Positions 35,187 to 45,155 of a stretch of DNA of 64,000 bases are shown piece by piece. Location: the NCBI RefSeq assembly GCF_000340375.1, contig NZ_KB446649.1:188339-252338 (forward strand). Reading direction: 5' to 3'. How positions within the stretch are numbered: position 1 is the first letter of the stretch; each line of letters begins with the position of its first letter. Both the position numbers and the translations under genes were made by a program. The notes beneath the pieces were generated by a model that did not search any database, was not told the origin of the DNA, and was given only the letters and a program-made list of their open reading frames with translations. Source of the DNA: Eggerthia catenaformis OT 569 = DSM 20559. GTDB taxonomy: Bacteria; Bacillota_I; Bacilli_A; Erysipelotrichales; Coprobacillaceae.

Positions 35187-35993
35187 TTATCTATGCTTAT
35201 TTGTCTTTGCTTTTTTTATATATATATTTCCTCCCTCAAAAGAAAATATACAATCATCTTTATATTCAGTCAGATAAGCGGCATAGTCAAAATGTTTTAG
35301 TCTTTGTTCCATATCTTCAATATTAATATGTATTTCTTTATTATTATCCATAATCAGTCTAACTCTATTAGGATAAGCACGTAATGGATTAAAAATAACA
35401 TCACTAACCGCATTTTTAATTATAGTGGGAACTTTAATATAAGCTTTTGCAAATGCTTTTACAACCGATAATTTATCAAAGTTAAAAAGCTTTGGTAAGC
35501 CATTTGTATTCTTTACTTTATAATTTGTTCCTATTTTTACTACATTACCTAGTTCATCAATAATATATGTCTGTTTCTTCAATTGACATACAGCAATGAT
35601 TTCAGCTTCTTCAACAGTAATAAGAACATTTCCTATTAAATCCTTTTTAACAGATGCCTTTTTAACCAATCCCATTGTTTCTAATTCTTTTTTAACACTC
35701 TTTGTATTAAGAAAAAGATAGTTTGTTTTTAAAGTTTTAATCTGACTTCTCTGAATAATCAGATAATCAGAAATAACTGAGTTTCCTTTTATTTTAATTG
35801 TCTTTACTTTTGATAAATCACTTATAAAGAAACTTGTGATTAAACATAATACCAGAAACAGAGATAATAATATTATTCTTTTTTTTCTTCTCTTCTGTCT
35901 CTTTTTAAGAAGATAAGTCTTTCTAGGATCACTATCATAAATATGATAATAATCAGCAGTTTCTTCTTTTTCCTTTCTTTTGTTGAATATCAT
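35187..35993 (-). CDS. divIB: Cell division protein DivIB/FtsQ
   Basis: Divisome component, bitopic in the membrane. The 268 residues have a basic cytoplasmic stretch (KKRQKRRKKR), one helix near 40-58, a POTRA domain (KTIKIKGNSVISDYLIIQRS and NYLFLNTKSVKKELE) and the FtsQ/DivIB beta domain (IDELGNVVKIG to NKEIHINIEDMEQRL). Last gene of the dcw cluster, 5 bp after murB. FtsQ-type rather than FtsA/FtsZ genes follow in many Firmicutes; here rarA follows. Confidence 0.92.
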   Translation of the reverse strand: MIFNKRKEKEETADYYHIYDSDPRKTYLLKKRQKRRKKRIILLSLFLVLCLITSFFISDLSKVKTIKIKGNSVISDYLIIQRSQIKTLKTNYLFLNTKSVKKELETMGLVKKASVKKDLIGNVLITVEEAEIIAVCQLKKQTYIIDELGNVVKIGTNYKVKNTNGLPKLFNFDKLSVVKAFAKAYIKVPTIIKNAVSDVIFNPLRAYPNRVRLIMDNNKEIHINIEDMEQRLKHFDYAAYLTEYKDDCIFSFEGGNIYIKKAKTNKHR

Positions 35994-35998
35994 ATCTA

Positions 35999-36910
35999 TT
36001 ACTCCCAGTTTACTAATATAACTTCTTTTTCTAAATGAATACCTGATTTATTATAAACTGTACTCTCTACATGAGTAATCAGCTCCAATATATCTTTACC
36101 GCTGGCATAACCGTTGTTCACAATAAAATTAGAATGTTTTGGAGAAACCTGTGCTCCTCCTATTTCATATCCTCTTAATCCCGCCTCATCAATATATTGC
36201 CATGCCGACTTTTTTTCAGGATTTCTAAACACACTCCCTGCACTAGGCATATTCCAAGGCTGAGTTGCCATACGTCTTTCTTTACGCTTATCTAAGACTG
36301 CTTTAATAGAAGCGGGATCTTTAGATGTCATTGTAAATAAAGCGTCTATTAGAATCCATTCCGGATGATCCTGCAAAATAGAATGACGATAGCCAAACTG
36401 CATATTTTCTTTGTTTAATTCAATAATCTCATTATTTTCATTTAAAACATGAGCAGATGTAAAAACATCAGCAAAAGCATATTTATAAGCTCCGGCATTC
36501 ATATACAGACCGCCGCCAATGGTCCCGGGAATCCCTCCCATGAATTCAAATCCTGATAACCCTGTTTTTGCTGCCTGATAGGCTAAAGCAACAAGACCTG
36601 CTCCGGCTTGAGCTCTAATCTGATTACCATTGAATTCTACTTTATTAAAAGCATTAAGGCTAATAATAATCCCATCATATTCACGATCAGAGAATAAGAG
36701 ATCGCTGCCTTTTCCAATTACCATGAATTGAATTTGAAATTCATGACAATATGAAATCAATTGTTTCAATGATGAAAGATCTTTTACTTCCACATACAGT
36801 CTCGCAGGACCACCTACTTTAAATGTTGTATGCTTATACATCGGTTCATTTTTTATAACTGTACCAGGATTCATATTCAACAAATCCTGATAAATCACTT
36901 GATACTTCAT
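35999..36910 (-). CDS. murB: UDP-N-acetylenolpyruvoylglucosamine reductase
   Basis: Makes UDP-MurNAc. The 303 residues are type II MurB: FAD-binding KHTTFKVGGPARLYVEV, GKGSDLLFSDREYDG, GFEFMGGIPGTIGGGLYMNAGAY, catalytic Ser in MPSAGSVFRNP and C-terminal Glu. It follows murG with one base between. Typically murC-murG-murB are grouped in relatives; murC is absent here. Confidence 0.96.
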   Translation of the reverse strand: MKYQVIYQDLLNMNPGTVIKNEPMYKHTTFKVGGPARLYVEVKDLSSLKQLISYCHEFQIQFMVIGKGSDLLFSDREYDGIIISLNAFNKVEFNGNQIRAQAGAGLVALAYQAAKTGLSGFEFMGGIPGTIGGGLYMNAGAYKYAFADVFTSAHVLNENNEIIELNKENMQFGYRHSILQDHPEWILIDALFTMTSKDPASIKAVLDKRKERRMATQPWNMPSAGSVFRNPEKKSAWQYIDEAGLRGYEIGGAQVSPKHSNFIVNNGYASGKDILELITHVESTVYNKSGIHLEKEVILVNWE

Positions 36911-36911
36911 T

Positions 36912-37994
36912 TTAATTCCTCTTTATCAGTTTTAATATTTCCTGATAGATATCATGGCAGGCTTGTGGCTTGCCTAAAGCCATAGAAGCCTGTTTTCGCT
37001 GTATACGAAGATCATCATGTATCATCAGATTATTAATCTTTTTAAATAAGTTCTCGGCAGTTAAATCTTTTTCTAAAATCATCTCGGCAGCACCATGATC
37101 ACATAGTTCTCTTGCATTATACTCCTGATGATTCGCAACAACATAAGGTGAAGGTATAATGACTGCCGGTGTTCCTAAAGATGTAATTTCAGCCAACGTG
37201 GTTGCACCGCCTCTTGTCACTAATAAATCACATGAAGATAAAACACTTGGCATATCATCAATATAAGGAACAATATGAATATTATTCTGATAAGAAAATG
37301 TTTTCATCTCTTCATAATGGGCTTTTCCTGTTGCGTAAATAATATCATAAGATAAACCATTAAATTTTTCCAAAGCTTTTTTCATAAGATCATTTATTGT
37401 TGCAGAACCAAGAGATCCCATGACAATAACGACTATTTTTCTTTTTTTATCTACATTATAAAGATCATGAATATCAGTCAGTTCAGTCTCATGAACAGCC
37501 TGAGCCCGCGGATTTCCTAATAATTTTGTTTTTTCTTTAGGAAAAGCCTGATAAGCTTTTTCATAGCAACAAATAATTTCATCCACTCTCTTAATAAGAA
37601 TTTTATTTGTTAAGCCAATAATAGAATTCTGTTCATGAATCATTGTTTTAATCTTTTTAAAACTGGCTGCTAAAACAATAGAAGCACTAGGATATCCTCC
37701 AAATCCTACAACAATATCAGGCTTAAATTCTTTTAAAATCTGTTTACTGGTATGTAATGACTTAATAAAAATAAAAGCATTCTTCAATTTATTTAAAGGA
37801 TTACCAACCATTCCTTTTACTTTTAATCCTTTATAAGGATATCCTAAAGATGGTACAATTTCAGCTTCTAAGCGATCTGTTGTTCCTACAAATAAGAATT
37901 CACTTTCCGGATCTTGTTTCTTTATATATTCAGCTAATGCCAGAGCAGGATATAAATGTCCTCCTGTTCCCCCTGCAGATACAATTACTTTCAT
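36912..37994 (-). CDS. murG: Lipid II synthase MurG (GlcNAc transferase)
   Basis: Adds GlcNAc to lipid I on the inner membrane face. The 360 residues have SAGGTGGHLYPALALAEY (N-terminal glycine-rich loop), VVGFGGYPSASIV, VMGSLGSATIND, and the GT28 signature VTRGGATTLAEITSLGTPAVIIPSP. AGGAGGAT precedes the start. Lies between murD and murB. Confidence 0.96.
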   Translation of the reverse strand: MKVIVSAGGTGGHLYPALALAEYIKKQDPESEFLFVGTTDRLEAEIVPSLGYPYKGLKVKGMVGNPLNKLKNAFIFIKSLHTSKQILKEFKPDIVVGFGGYPSASIVLAASFKKIKTMIHEQNSIIGLTNKILIKRVDEIICCYEKAYQAFPKEKTKLLGNPRAQAVHETELTDIHDLYNVDKKRKIVVIVMGSLGSATINDLMKKALEKFNGLSYDIIYATGKAHYEEMKTFSYQNNIHIVPYIDDMPSVLSSCDLLVTRGGATTLAEITSLGTPAVIIPSPYVVANHQEYNARELCDHGAAEMILEKDLTAENLFKKINNLMIHDDLRIQRKQASMALGKPQACHDIYQEILKLIKRN

Positions 37995-38017
37995 ATATAT
38001 CCTCCTAAAAAAGCAGC

Positions 38018-39361
38018 TTAAAGCTGCTTAACCATTTCTTTAAAGACATTACCTCTTTCAGCCATATTCTTAAATTCATCAAATGAACTTGTTGATGGTG
38101 AAAGGAGCACTATATCTCCTTCGATTGCTAGCTGTGAAGCTTTGATGACAGCCTCTCTCATATGTTCACATATATAAGTATGAGGATGATTCATATCTTT
38201 CGCAAAACGTTCTCCTGATTCTCCAAAAGTAATCAGTATTTTAATACGATCATTATATTGAGCCACATCCCTAATATCAAGACCCTTTTCATGGCCACCC
38301 ATCAATAAGATGACAGAATGATCAAACGCTTTAATCGCAATAACCGCCGCATCAGTATTTGTACCTTTAGAATCATTATAGTATTGAACACCTTTTACCT
38401 CTCTAACAAATTCAAGGCGATGTTCTACCCCATGAAATAAGGATATTCCTTCTTTGATATCCTGCAAAGATAAGCCTGCATGTCTTAATGCAATAATACT
38501 CACCATAATATTTGAAACATTATGAAGACCGACAATCTTAATATCAGACCTGGCAATAACCGGTTCTCCTTTATAATAGATAATATCATTAATGAGTTCA
38601 CAGTCTGCATGATGTAAGACAGAAAATGTCTCTACACTGCAGGGAACAGGATATCTTTTAAGATATTCCTGTAATGTAAAATCATCAAGATTCAAAGCAT
38701 AGATATCCTGCAAATCAGTATTTTCATAAATACGCATCTTAGACGCATAATATTCATCTAGTGAATCCATATAATCTAAATGATCAGGCGTAAGATTTAA
38801 TACTGAAGAAACATGCGGATGAAATAAATCAATATCAATAAGCTGAAAATTACTCATTTCAACAACAACGTCATGTCCGCTATTTTCATAAAGCTTATAA
38901 TCCAATACAACATCACAATAAGGTATGCCATAATTACCACATATATGAACAGCTGAATGATGTCTTTTTAAAACTTCATAAATCAGTGAAACTGTTGTTG
39001 TTTTGCCATTTGTACCGGTCACTGCAATGTAGTTCTGTGGTAAGGCCATCTGATAAGCCAATTCAATTTCAGTATAGACAGGAATTCCTCGCTGTTTTAA
39101 TTTAAGTATAAAAGGAGCATGGTAATTAATACCCGGATTCTTTATTACAAAGTCAAAATCACGATCAAAGAGTTCTTCAGGCTGACCGCCTGATACAACT
39201 TCTATTCCCTGACTTATATAATTCTCGTAATCTTCTATTAAAGAAGCTTCTTTTGACTCATTGATAGTAATTTTAGCACCGAAATGCTGTAAAAGACGAA
39301 CTGCCGCCTTACCGCTTCTTGCTAAACCTAAAACCAGTACTTTTTTATCTTTTAATTCCAT
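38018..39361 (-). CDS. murD: UDP-N-acetylmuramoyl-L-alanine--D-glutamate ligase
   Basis: Adds D-Glu to UDP-MurNAc-Ala. The 447 residues show the Mur ligase ATP loop TGTNGKTTTVS, the EMSNFQL block, LNLTPDHLDYM, and VKGVQYYNDSKGTN, and the C-terminal SPSTSSFDEFKNMAERGNVF. It starts one base from the mraY stop in the dcw cluster. Confidence 0.96.
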   Translation of the reverse strand: MELKDKKVLVLGLARSGKAAVRLLQHFGAKITINESKEASLIEDYENYISQGIEVVSGGQPEELFDRDFDFVIKNPGINYHAPFILKLKQRGIPVYTEIELAYQMALPQNYIAVTGTNGKTTTVSLIYEVLKRHHSAVHICGNYGIPYCDVVLDYKLYENSGHDVVVEMSNFQLIDIDLFHPHVSSVLNLTPDHLDYMDSLDEYYASKMRIYENTDLQDIYALNLDDFTLQEYLKRYPVPCSVETFSVLHHADCELINDIIYYKGEPVIARSDIKIVGLHNVSNIMVSIIALRHAGLSLQDIKEGISLFHGVEHRLEFVREVKGVQYYNDSKGTNTDAAVIAIKAFDHSVILLMGGHEKGLDIRDVAQYNDRIKILITFGESGERFAKDMNHPHTYICEHMREAVIKASQLAIEGDIVLLSPSTSSFDEFKNMAERGNVFKEMVKQL

Positions 39362-39362
39362 A

Positions 39363-40334
39363 TTAGAAGACTCCCAGTAAAATACCTATAATACCGGCAA
39401 TAAAACCGATACCCCAAAATATAGTAACAACCTTTAGCTCACTCCATCCAATCATTTCAAAATGATGATGAAGAGGTGCCATTTTAAAAACACGCTTTCC
39501 TCTTGTTTTAAAAGAAACAACCTGAATAATAACGGATAATGTTTCTATTAATGGAACTGCTCCGATGATAAGCAATAATAGTTCCTGCTTTGTAAATACT
39601 GCCAGAGCAGCTAGAACCGCTCCTAAAGCCAATGAACCGCAGTCACCCATAAAAATACGAGCCGGATTATAATTAAAATAGAGAAAGCCCGCCAAGGCTC
39701 CAAGTAATGCTGCTGAAGCAACAGCAGCCGGGTAAAGTCCCTGACTTAATGCAAAAATAGTAAAAGGTGCCATTGCAACAATCACAAGACCGGTTGCCAA
39801 GCCATCCAGACCATCTGTTAAATTAACTGCATTACTTTCAGAAGTAAACATAAAATAAACAAGAACCGGATAAAGTATTCCTAAATTAATTTTAATATTA
39901 CTAATAGGAAGAATAATTTCAGTAGAAAAGTTAGGTAAAAACTTCTTTGCCAGAAAATAGAAGCCTATTGCCAAGGCAGACTGTAAAACATATTTATAAA
40001 GAGGCTTAAGTCCTTCATTATTATGTCTAACCACAATCAGATAATCATCAATAAATCCTATTAATCCATATCCTAAAAGTACAAAACTAAATAGATTTAC
40101 ATAAGGATTAAGCAAATAGTTAATATTTAAAGCATATACACTTAGTGCTGCTAGAATAAAGACAGCACCGCCCATTGTAGGTGTACCGCCTTTAGCTTTA
40201 TGTGAAGCTAATCCTTCTTCTCTTTCTACCTGTCCAAACTTTAATTTGTGTAAAATCGGAATTACTTTTGGCATAGTTGCCATTACGATGATTAAAGGTA
40301 CTGTAAATCCAAGCATCAGCTGTAATAAGATCAT
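39363..40334 (-). CDS. mraY: Phospho-N-acetylmuramoyl-pentapeptide transferase
   Basis: Forms lipid I on undecaprenyl phosphate. The 323 residues are about ten hydrophobic helices with KAKGGTPTMGGAVF, GFIDDYLIV (DDxx(D/N) magnesium motif), NLTDGLDGLATG and the MAPLHHHFEMIGWSE histidine loop. Short for the family but complete. Followed directly by murD. Confidence 0.97.
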   Translation of the reverse strand: MILLQLMLGFTVPLIIVMATMPKVIPILHKLKFGQVEREEGLASHKAKGGTPTMGGAVFILAALSVYALNINYLLNPYVNLFSFVLLGYGLIGFIDDYLIVVRHNNEGLKPLYKYVLQSALAIGFYFLAKKFLPNFSTEIILPISNIKINLGILYPVLVYFMFTSESNAVNLTDGLDGLATGLVIVAMAPFTIFALSQGLYPAAVASAALLGALAGFLYFNYNPARIFMGDCGSLALGAVLAALAVFTKQELLLLIIGAVPLIETLSVIIQVVSFKTRGKRVFKMAPLHHHFEMIGWSELKVVTIFWGIGFIAGIIGILLGVF

Positions 40335-40392
40335 AATTTCTCCCCTCTTTTAACTGTTTGTAATATACCATATTTTTAGCATACTTACAAAT

Positions 40393-42528
40393 TTACTTTG
40401 CTGATACCTTAATCTTTACTTTTGAATTAAGAATTGTTCCCTTACTTACTGACTGTTCATAAATAGACCCTACACCATTGACTTCAATCTCTACTCCTGC
40501 TAAAGAGGCAAAAGCTTCTGCATCCTTACGGCTCCATCCTATCATTGATGGCATTTCGATCTTATCACCATCAGTTAAAAGCATAACTTTGGTAGTTGAT
40601 GAAACCGTTGTTTTTGCTTGAGGATACTGCTTAATAATTGTTTTTCCATTTCCTAAAATAATTGGTGAAATATCATGAGCAGATAATATTTTTTTAGCAT
40701 AATCTGATGACTGATTGATATAACTTTCTAATTCGTATTGTGAACTCTTAACTTCCTTTGAATTACCTTTTAAAAGATTTAATGAAGATTTCATCATTGT
40801 TTTTACAAGATCACCACTATATTTTAATCCACCTGTCTCATTCTGATACCAAATTACAATCTCAATTGTTGGATCATTATATGGTGCTAAGCCTACAAAT
40901 GAATGAGTATAAAGTTTTTCAGAATATTTTCCGTTAACAGCAACCTGCCCTGTTCCTGTCTTACCTATGATTTCTATCTCATCACTCTTATAACGCCATC
41001 CTGTAGCATGCTCACCATTAACAACAGTATATAAAAGGTATTTCATCTGCTTGACCGCTGATGAAGAAAAGATCTGTTTAGAATAAACTGATTTTCCCTG
41101 ATAGACTATTTTCTTTGTTTTAGGATTAACAACCTTATCAACAAAGTATGGTTCTACAGTTTTTCCATCATTCGCAAATGTCGAATAGCCTCTCAACAAT
41201 TGTAAAGCAGTTGTAGTAGATCCTTGTCCAAAACCGGTCGTCACATATTCTAAAGATTTAGTTTTGCCATCAAAGCCGGCAACACCCGAGCCTGAATACA
41301 TACCATCAATACTGCTTGACTGAAATAAGCCCAAATCCTTGTAATCCTGAAGTAAAGATTTCATATCTGTATGATTCATTAGAATATTACAGATAGCTGT
41401 ATTTGAAGAATGCTTTAGACCTTCACCATAAGTGATTTTCCCCCATCCTCTTCCTTGATTATAATCATGAATAGTAGCAATTATCTTACCGGCACTACGA
41501 TAATTAAAAGATCCGGACATATAAGTATCTGATGTCTTAATGACCTTATCAGTTAACGCATTACCATAAACAAAAGCTTTAAATACTGATCCCGGTTCGA
41601 CTGCTGTATTAAGAAAAATATCATTATAAGATTTAAAATCACGTTTATTAGGGTCAAATGAAGGGTAGTTACTTACAGCTAAAATTCTACCTGTCTTAGC
41701 TTCCATAATACCTACAGTCGCCTGTGTTGGCTTTGCTTTTTCAACAAATTCTTTAAGACAAGAATCTAATTCACTTTGTAAATGACTATTAATAGTTAAA
41801 TAAACATCATTACCGGCGGTTGCATCAGTCTTTGAAATAACACCGTCAGGAACAAGATTTCCATTATTATCAGTCAAATAAGTTCTCTTGCCATTTTTAC
41901 CGGAAAGCCAGTTATTATAACTCTTTTCAAGTCCCATACGTCCGGTAATTGTATAAGGGTCAGCTTCATCTGCCACATTTGCATAACCTATCACATAAGA
42001 TGCAAAATCTTTATATGGATAGTTTCTAGAAGTCACTTCAGTAAATTCTATACCTGGAAGCTTATATTTCTCTATCCTTTCTTTAACTATCGGTGATAGA
42101 TTCTTACCGGCACTCCCAAATTCCACCTGATAGCTTTTTTTACTTAACTTATCTAAAATAGCTTCATAAGATAAATTAATATTTTCAGCAAGTATCTTTG
42201 CTGTTTTCTTCTTATTGACAACATATTCTTTTTTACCGGAAGCACTTTTTCTAGTATCAGACAAAACAGCATAAATATTATATTTCTTAACATCTGCTGC
42301 CACAATCTCATTATCACTCGTATAAATAGTTCCACGTGAAGCCTGGATAGTTTCAGTCACTTTAGAACTTGCTGATACTTTTGAGTAATCCCTGATATTC
42401 TGCTGACTCAGCAAAGTCTTTCCGGTTGTTACCAGATAAACAACATTAAAACTAAGTATAAAAACAAGAAATGCAAAGATTCCCAGCATAATCTTTGCAT
42501 AACGGTTTTTTCTTCTAATTTTCTGCAT
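40393..42528 (-). CDS. Class B penicillin-binding protein of division (FtsI/PBP2B type) with PASTA
   Basis: Septal transpeptidase. 711 residues: a short cytosolic tail, membrane helix at about 14-33, pedestal domain, and the transpeptidase with SxxK in AVEPGSVFKAF, SxN in HSSNTAI, and KTG in IGKTGTGQV. The C-terminus carries PASTA-type modules (DKIEMPSMIGWSRKDAEAFA to the KVSAK end). Its start overlaps the ftsL stop by 14 bp. The position between ftsL and mraY marks it as the division PBP, not SpoVD. No sporulation gene is seen. Confidence 0.94.
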   Translation of the reverse strand: MQKIRRKNRYAKIMLGIFAFLVFILSFNVVYLVTTGKTLLSQQNIRDYSKVSASSKVTETIQASRGTIYTSDNEIVAADVKKYNIYAVLSDTRKSASGKKEYVVNKKKTAKILAENINLSYEAILDKLSKKSYQVEFGSAGKNLSPIVKERIEKYKLPGIEFTEVTSRNYPYKDFASYVIGYANVADEADPYTITGRMGLEKSYNNWLSGKNGKRTYLTDNNGNLVPDGVISKTDATAGNDVYLTINSHLQSELDSCLKEFVEKAKPTQATVGIMEAKTGRILAVSNYPSFDPNKRDFKSYNDIFLNTAVEPGSVFKAFVYGNALTDKVIKTSDTYMSGSFNYRSAGKIIATIHDYNQGRGWGKITYGEGLKHSSNTAICNILMNHTDMKSLLQDYKDLGLFQSSSIDGMYSGSGVAGFDGKTKSLEYVTTGFGQGSTTTALQLLRGYSTFANDGKTVEPYFVDKVVNPKTKKIVYQGKSVYSKQIFSSSAVKQMKYLLYTVVNGEHATGWRYKSDEIEIIGKTGTGQVAVNGKYSEKLYTHSFVGLAPYNDPTIEIVIWYQNETGGLKYSGDLVKTMMKSSLNLLKGNSKEVKSSQYELESYINQSSDYAKKILSAHDISPIILGNGKTIIKQYPQAKTTVSSTTKVMLLTDGDKIEMPSMIGWSRKDAEAFASLAGVEIEVNGVGSIYEQSVSKGTILNSKVKIKVSAK

Positions 42529-42826
42529 TCTTCTTCACACCCACTACAGTAGTAGCTACTTGACTTTGCTGGTAAGTATATCCTTTTTTTGAAACAACTT
42601 TCTTTATATTCGCAAAAGAAACCTGTTCTTGCTTTTTCATTTTCAAGCCATCAATATCTGACTTTAAAGCTGAGATTTCATTCTGTGCTGTCTTTGTTTG
42701 AGCATTCAGGCGAATTTCATAAGAGTTTAAAAAGACATTACACCCAATCAGCAATAATACTGAAAATAGAAATAATCTCTTTGCAAATATACATATTTTA
42801 GGCTGTTTTTTCTTATTTTTTTTCAT
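42515..42826 (-). CDS. ftsL: FtsL-like division protein
   Basis: 103 residues from the Met at 42826: a Lys-rich start, a hydrophobic helix ([15 protein letters not shown]) and a coiled-coil region ([19 protein letters not shown]), the FtsL/DivIC plan. FtsL sequences are poorly conserved, so identity rests mostly on the rsmH-pbp position. It overlaps rsmH at the 5' side and the PBP gene at the 3' side. Confidence 0.8.
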   Translation of the reverse strand: MKKNKKKQPKICIFAKRLFLFSVLLLIGCNVFLNSYEIRLNAQTKTAQNEISALKSDIDGLKMKKQEQVSFANIKKVVSKKGYTYQQSQVATTVVGVKKNAEN

Positions 42827-43760
42827 CTTCTTTAATCCTCTCAATCACTCTTAATTTTGCAGAATGAGAACGATGATTGTTCTCTAACTCTTCTTCACTT
42901 GCCAGAATAGGTTTCCTATTCACCTTAATAAATGATGGCTTTAAATAATCCGGAATAACTGCTATCTGTTTAGGCAGTTCTTTCTGATTTGATACTTCAT
43001 TAAAAGTATATTTAGCTATCTTATCTTCTAAAGAATGGAAAGTAATAACCGCTATTCTTCCCCCTACATTCAATAAAGATAAAGCATCATGTAACGATTT
43101 TTCAAAAACATTAAGTTCATCATTAACTTCAATTCTAATTGCCTGAAATGTTCTTTTAGCAGGATGACCTCCCGTTCTTCTTGCTCTGGCAGGAATGGCT
43201 TTTCTAATGATTTCAGATAGCTCAAATGTTGTTTCAATAGGCTTGATCTTTCTTTCCCTTTCAATATGTCTAGCGATACTTTTGGAAAATTTTTCTTCAC
43301 CGTATTTAAATAAAATACCTATCAATTTCTCATAACTGTATTTATTAACAACATCATATGCAGTTAATGACTGCCGGCGGTTCATTCTCATATCCAACCT
43401 AGCATTCTCTCGATAAGAAAATCCTCTATCGGCATGATCAAACTGTGGTGATGAAACACCTAAATCATAAATAATACCATCTACTTTAAATATTCCTCTT
43501 GCTGCTAATTCTTTTTTTATATCTTTAAAATTTGCATGAATAATGGTGAAATGATCTGAAATCTTAGCTAATTTCTCATTGGCTGAAACAATAGCTTCAT
43601 CATCCTGATCAAAACAGTAAAGATGCCCTTTATTAAGCTTGCTTAAGATCAAGGAGCTATGACCGCCTCCGCCAAGTGTACAGTCCACATAAAGACCATC
43701 CTCTTTAATATTCAGCATATCAACAGTTTCATTAAGCAGAACAGTCTTATGTTTAAACAT
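42813..43760 (-). CDS. rsmH: 16S rRNA (cytosine-1402-N4)-methyltransferase
   Basis: Methylates C1402 of 16S rRNA. From the ATG at 43760, which GAAGGAGAA precedes, there are 315 residues: [23 protein letters not shown] (SAM loop), [37 protein letters not shown] and [11 protein letters not shown]. The longer frame to 43775 would overlap mraZ and lacks a site. Second gene of the dcw cluster. Confidence 0.97.
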   Translation of the reverse strand: MFKHKTVLLNETVDMLNIKEDGLYVDCTLGGGGHSSLILSKLNKGHLYCFDQDDEAIVSANEKLAKISDHFTIIHANFKDIKKELAARGIFKVDGIIYDLGVSSPQFDHADRGFSYRENARLDMRMNRRQSLTAYDVVNKYSYEKLIGILFKYGEEKFSKSIARHIERERKIKPIETTFELSEIIRKAIPARARRTGGHPAKRTFQAIRIEVNDELNVFEKSLHDALSLLNVGGRIAVITFHSLEDKIAKYTFNEVSNQKELPKQIAVIPDYLKPSFIKVNRKPILASEEELENNHRSHSAKLRVIERIKEDEKK

Positions 43761-43761
43761 C

Positions 43762-44190
43762 TTATTCTCCTTCACCTAATAATTCAGATAATCCATCAAA
43801 CGATTCATCCTGAGCTGCATAATACTGATCCCACGCTGTTTCATTCCATATTTCCATATGGTCTCCTACTCCAACCACGACACATGTTTTTTCAATATGA
43901 GAATGATTTCTTAAAACAGCCGGAATATTAATTCTGCCCATTTTATCAAATTCACATTCACTGACTCTCGATGTCACTAATCTTAAAAAAGCACGTGCAT
44001 CTTTTTTGGTTTGTGGAAGCTTAGAAAGAGATTCATAATATTTCTGCCAGCCTTCTTCATTATAGACATTCAGACATCCATCATTGCCTCGTGTCACATA
44101 AACAGTGTTTGTACATTGATTACGCATCTTGGCCGGTATGCTTAATCTTCCTTTAGCATCTAAATTGTGTCTGAATTCTCCAAAGAACAC
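43762..44190 (-). CDS. mraZ: Transcriptional regulator MraZ
   Basis: First gene of the division/wall cluster. The 142 residues contain two SpoVT/AbrB-like halves, each with a DxKGRxxxP-type motif ([14 protein letters not shown] and [14 protein letters not shown]). It binds repeats before its own operon. The start codon is GTG at 44190, preceded by GGTGA at an acceptable distance; no upstream ATG fits. Confidence 0.95.
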   Translation of the reverse strand: MFFGEFRHNLDAKGRLSIPAKMRNQCTNTVYVTRGNDGCLNVYNEEGWQKYYESLSKLPQTKKDARAFLRLVTSRVSECEFDKMGRINIPAVLRNHSHIEKTCVVVGVGDHMEIWNETAWDQYYAAQDESFDGLSELLGEGE

Positions 44191-44298
44191 TTTAATTCAC
44201 CACTTTTCCCCTTCTGTATGACATATTTTGACATTTCATGCCACTATTATAACAACTTATTTCACTAATGTATAGAAAAAACAGAAAAAAAGGTAAAA

Positions 44299-44322
44299 AA
44301 AAGATAGCTTCCGCTATCTTTT
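44299..44322 (-). terminator. rpmF terminator
   Basis: A perfect 10-bp stem, AAAAGATAGC/GCTATCTTTT with a TTCC loop, 3 bp after the rpmF stop and followed by a minus-strand T-run. Confidence 0.88.
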
Positions 44323-44324
44323 GA

Positions 44325-44498
44325 TTATACATTCTTAATTTTTACACCATCGTATGAACCACAATGTGGGCAAACTCTATGAGCAAGTTTAATTTCCCCA
44401 CATTCTTTACATCTAACAACTGTAGGTGCTTTTAACTTGTCGTGAGTTCTTCTCTTATCTCTTCTTGTGCTTGATACTCTTCTTGCTGGTACTGCCAT
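44325..44498 (-). CDS. rpmF: 50S ribosomal protein L32
   Basis: A 57-residue protein. The frame begins [20 protein letters not shown] and has a zinc ribbon with C-x2-C at KCKECG-like VVRCKECGE and at [10 protein letters not shown]. It lies 12 bp after the YceD gene, the standard yceD-rpmF pair, and directly before a terminator. A short gene with a clear family match. Confidence 0.97.
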   Translation of the reverse strand: MAVPARRVSSTRRDKRRTHDKLKAPTVVRCKECGEIKLAHRVCPHCGSYDGVKIKNV

Positions 44499-44510
44499 AG
44501 TTCTACCTCC

Positions 44511-45029
44511 TTATTTATTCTTAAAGTAATCTTTAAGATCTGCAAGTCTTGGATCAATAAAATCATCTTCTGCTTTTAAATCCGCTTCATCAAGAACCTG
44601 CCATCCCTGACCGCTTCGTTTCATTGTTGCCCCTTCTTTCACAACACGCATCGGAACAGCCAACATTATTTCTGTAAAAATAACCGGTGTCAAATCCGCT
44701 ACATCTTTTTTTGCTTCTATAAAGTTTTCTTCTTCATCAAGCTTATAGAAAGCAAATGTTTCTATTTCGTTTATTTCAAAAGGATAATCTACATTCTCAT
44801 TTGAAATAGCACAAGGAACAATCATTATTCCTTTAATATGAAGGTCAACATAAAGTCGTTCATCCTGGGCAACATAACGACCACGTCCACTTGCTTCAAT
44901 GTTCTTTAATCCATTGATACTTGATAAGTTATAGAACATTTCTTCAGGGAATTCAAGCGATTCCTTAAAGTCAAATTCTCCATTTGATTGTTTAATCAGC
45001 CACGCTTTATTCCACTTCAAAATAGTCAC
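44511..45029 (-). CDS. YceD family protein (DUF177)
   Basis: 172 residues with the DUF177 core: ASGRGRYVAQDERLYVDLHIKG then acidic LDEEENFIEAKK and DPRLADLKDYF at the end. The family is linked to 23S rRNA accumulation and is almost always found next to rpmF, as here. Promoter presumably in 45030-45128. Confidence 0.9.
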   Translation of the reverse strand: MTILKWNKAWLIKQSNGEFDFKESLEFPEEMFYNLSSINGLKNIEASGRGRYVAQDERLYVDLHIKGIMIVPCAISNENVDYPFEINEIETFAFYKLDEEENFIEAKKDVADLTPVIFTEIMLAVPMRVVKEGATMKRSGQGWQVLDEADLKAEDDFIDPRLADLKDYFKNK

Positions 45030-45155
45030 CCTCTATAACTGCATGAACAATTATAATGAATAAAAAGATATAAGTCAATAATAAAATCATCAAATTCAGA
45101 TGATTTACACTACATATTTTCTCATATCATGATAAACTATATAAGAGGTGAATTT

